Assembly (NCBI RefSeq): GCF_950023065.1
Contig: NC_088681.1
Coordinates: forward strand, 29,732,836-29,796,835
DNA from: Planococcus citri
Taxonomy: Eukaryota; Arthropoda; Insecta; Hemiptera; Pseudococcidae
Reading direction: 5' to 3'
DNA: 64,000 nucleotides
Shown: positions 61,692-64,000 of the stretch, piece by piece
How the letters are laid out: each line of letters opens with the position of its first letter
Position numbering within the stretch: the stretch's first letter is position 1
Position numbers and translations under genes: made by a program
Notes under the pieces: model-generated
The model's database searches: none
What the model was told of the DNA's origin: nothing
The model's input: only the letters and a program-made list of their open reading frames with translations

Positions 61692-64000
61692 AATATAAAT
61701 AAATTGGAAATTTGTGACATTTTTTTTTGCAAAATTTTTATAACTGTGACATAATATGTATTAGAAATTTGACCATGTTTTTCAAGTTTTTAAAAAGTAA
61801 TGTGACGCGGATTAGCTTCTAGTAAGCAATTTTTCTAATTATTTGTATTACTCGTATTTTGAACCTGAGAAAACTTGTAATATAAAGCATGCTTAAAATT
61901 ATATGTACTACATACGTATGTACCCAGGTAAGAGAGCTTTTGATTTCGCAAAGTTTTAAAAAAATCGATGAGGTACAAAATGACTTTCGGGGACTTTTTA
62001 AAATAAGTTATTTTGAAATCATGACCATTTTCATGGGATTTTCTTTACATGATACCTACTTATTTTTTTTTCAACTTCAACTTCCAGAACTCAATCAAGA
62101 GTCCCTGAAAAATACTTAAAATGGATTTTTAATGTTTCTATGCAGATTTCACGTAAACATCTAAATTCTAGATTCCCCCCTTTCCCTCTCACCACATAAC
62201 AATCGAACAAATCACAATACCTACACGTATTTTTCCAAACGGAAAATCCATCTAACAAAAACACGAAATATTTTTAATCAACATCGCGATGAGGGACGCC
62301 AAAGCCGAGGAAATACCTGTTGGCTAAATTTTAACGCGAGAAATTCGTCGCTATTTCGCTACTGTTTTTGCTTTGTTGTCAGTGCAGCCTGTTTCACGTT
62401 TGATTTGCGAACAGAAACAAGAACACGAGCACCGCTGCAACTCGACGCATAAAACATTTAATTGAAATTTTTACCCGGGGTGACAAAATGTTATTTCTCA
62501 CTTAGCACCGTCGCCCAGTAATTACTCGAGCTGCATTCGATTTTAAAGCCAATACAGGCAAGGCGTGAGTACTGAATAAAAAATAAAAAAATACGAGAAA
62601 ACACCACGTAAATTGTATATTTTTTTACACGCTGCAGGCGTCAAATCATAGTACAAGAGTCGAGTACCTACGAACAAGTACATATGCCGGTGAAGATGAG
62701 GAGAGGGAGGAGGGTAAAAGTTTTACAACAAAAATCACTCTTCTTGGAATACCTTCGAATTGTAATCAACTTTCGAAACTCTGTCAAGCAACGAACTGTT
62801 ACTACTCGTAGTAGTCCACGATATGCTATACGACGAGTACACGAGCGATGCTGCATTTCGCGTTGAATAACTAATTGGTTTGGTAACCGCAAAGCGTAAG
62901 GAAATAACCTTTTATAAGTTTTGATTCCAAAGTATACTCTATATCAGCACACAAGGGGGTCGAGATGGTATTGGATAGCGTATTTCGCGACGTCGTCGTC
63001 GTCGTCCAAGTCAACGACGTCGACAACCAACAAAATTCAATTGTGGTTTTGTCTGTTAAATGGAACTTGTAAAAGGCCTAACAACGCTATTAATATCAAT
63101 ACCTTAAAAGGCGAGAGAAATATTCGCCTCCTAACCTCGTTCTCCTCTCTCGTACAGCATTCTTAATTAACGAGCTACACAGCCCACCCTGTCCCATCCA
63201 TCTCAAATTATAGCTACTTGTACATTATTGGACAGCGTCGTTGATGATTGAAGAGCCGACCTCGCGTATCCTTGGCGAAAACTTATATACCTCGAAACCG
63301 ACACAAAAGAAACCCACGAAGACGAGTCTCTTTGTCGTCGTGAGAATTCCCAAAATCGACTTCTCGACATCTCTCATACAACTCTTTGTATTACACGGTG
63401 CTTATTGGTAGCCCAGTTTTGGGTTCCTTCGGTTTCGATGAAGACAATCGCCCTATATCTCCCATCTCCCCTTCATCGAACGGATTGAAGCCACATCGCG
63501 ACCAAATTATCGACGCGTGTCCAGCTTATTTGGAATTTGGCGACCTTCGGTTGTCTGTGTAGCTGTAATATATACCTCTGAAATTAATACTCGAATGTTT
63601 TCCAAGTTGTACGTCGACGAATCGATGATGTCTACGTAGCCAAGCGTGTATTCCTTAGAATAATGCTATAAAGCTGCGGTGGCGAAAAGTCGCGTAAATT
63701 CAAAATACAACCTTTGAAAAGGATTAGTAATTTATATTATGGAGGTGTTTTGCGAGAAATTTCACCCTTCAAGCTATACCTAACAATTTTCGTCGACTGT
63801 TATTAAATTTCAAATGAAGTTGAAGTTTGCTTGGTCGCGTTGACCGTCACAATCGCTCCATGGTAACGATTTCAAGTATACTTTTGATTTGATTTGATGG
63901 GTTTCGAGAAAGCTCAACAGTTACCATATCGATGGATAAAATTTCAATAGTACGGATTTTCACCACGTGCCGAATTTTCAAGGCTGTTGTGTACAATTAG
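61692..64000. other. Noncoding stretch to window end
   Basis: A+T-rich to about 62.2 kb, then complex sequence with more CpG and a (GTC)n patch at about 62988-63006. No exon or RNA gene recognised. The open frames of 60-80 codons lack conserved motifs. Confidence 0.4.

Noticed and set aside
1..64000. CRISPR arrays, prokaryotic operons, prophage
   Set aside because: The sequence has eukaryotic splice sites, retrotransposons and MITEs. The tandem arrays have degenerate units without unique spacers.

Overview
The window is A+T-rich animal nuclear DNA, most likely from an insect. The evidence is an insect-type semaphorin-2 gene with GT-AG introns, one short CCTAA (insect telomere-type) run, many TACC/TAGG and CTCT microsatellites, and a mix of non-LTR retrotransposon remnants and small DNA transposons. 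A sap-sucking hemipteran (scale insect, mealybug or relative) is a reasonable guess but is inference. There are no operons, ribosome binding sites or prokaryotic features.

Host coding sequence is sparse. The only secure host gene is a pair of adjacent minus-strand exons at 2409-2679 and 2758-2865, encoding part of the extracellular sema domain of a semaphorin-2A-like guidance protein. They are separated by a 78-bp intron, and no other exon of the gene could be identified. Because the gene reads right to left, the remaining 61 kb may be upstream intron or 5' flank. A small candidate secreted peptide (13152-13352, +) and two decayed coding remnants (700-1084 and about 33756-33980, both minus) are weaker calls.

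The rest is islands of repeats in apparently single-copy noncoding DNA. (a) 4.4-9.5 kb: two inverted arrays of a 'TTTTGACAATTTTG' repeat sharing a unique flank. (b) 12.0-12.8, 17.4-17.7 and 55.2-56.0 kb: a satellite with the palindromic core ATTCGTTCGCGAACGAAT. Two of the arrays share non-repetitive flanks, so they are probably copies of one mobile unit. (c) 16.1-18.6 kb: a 5'-truncated, mutated RTE-like non-LTR element, split by the satellite, which is itself split by a 142-bp TA-flanked MITE. (d) 27.8-28.95 kb: a GATCTGATCAGATC-rich block. (e) 33.3-33.6 kb: the 3' end of a second, jockey/I-like non-LTR element. (f) Foldback elements at 40.06-40.62, 44.98-45.19, 56.94-57.18 and 59.71-60.26 kb. 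(g) 45.64-46.05 kb: a hAT-type MITE with a perfect 8-bp target duplication. (h) 46.4-47.3 and 50.3-51.3 kb: an inverted, circularly permuted pair of composite repeats carrying 30-bp minisatellites. (i) 60.6-61.5 kb: a 'TTACCAGTAATTTACC' array.

Most open frames in the window are by-products of these repeats or of chance and are not listed as genes. The main biological interest is the unusual density of palindromic and foldback DNA, plus several insertions whose target duplications or empty sites can be read directly.
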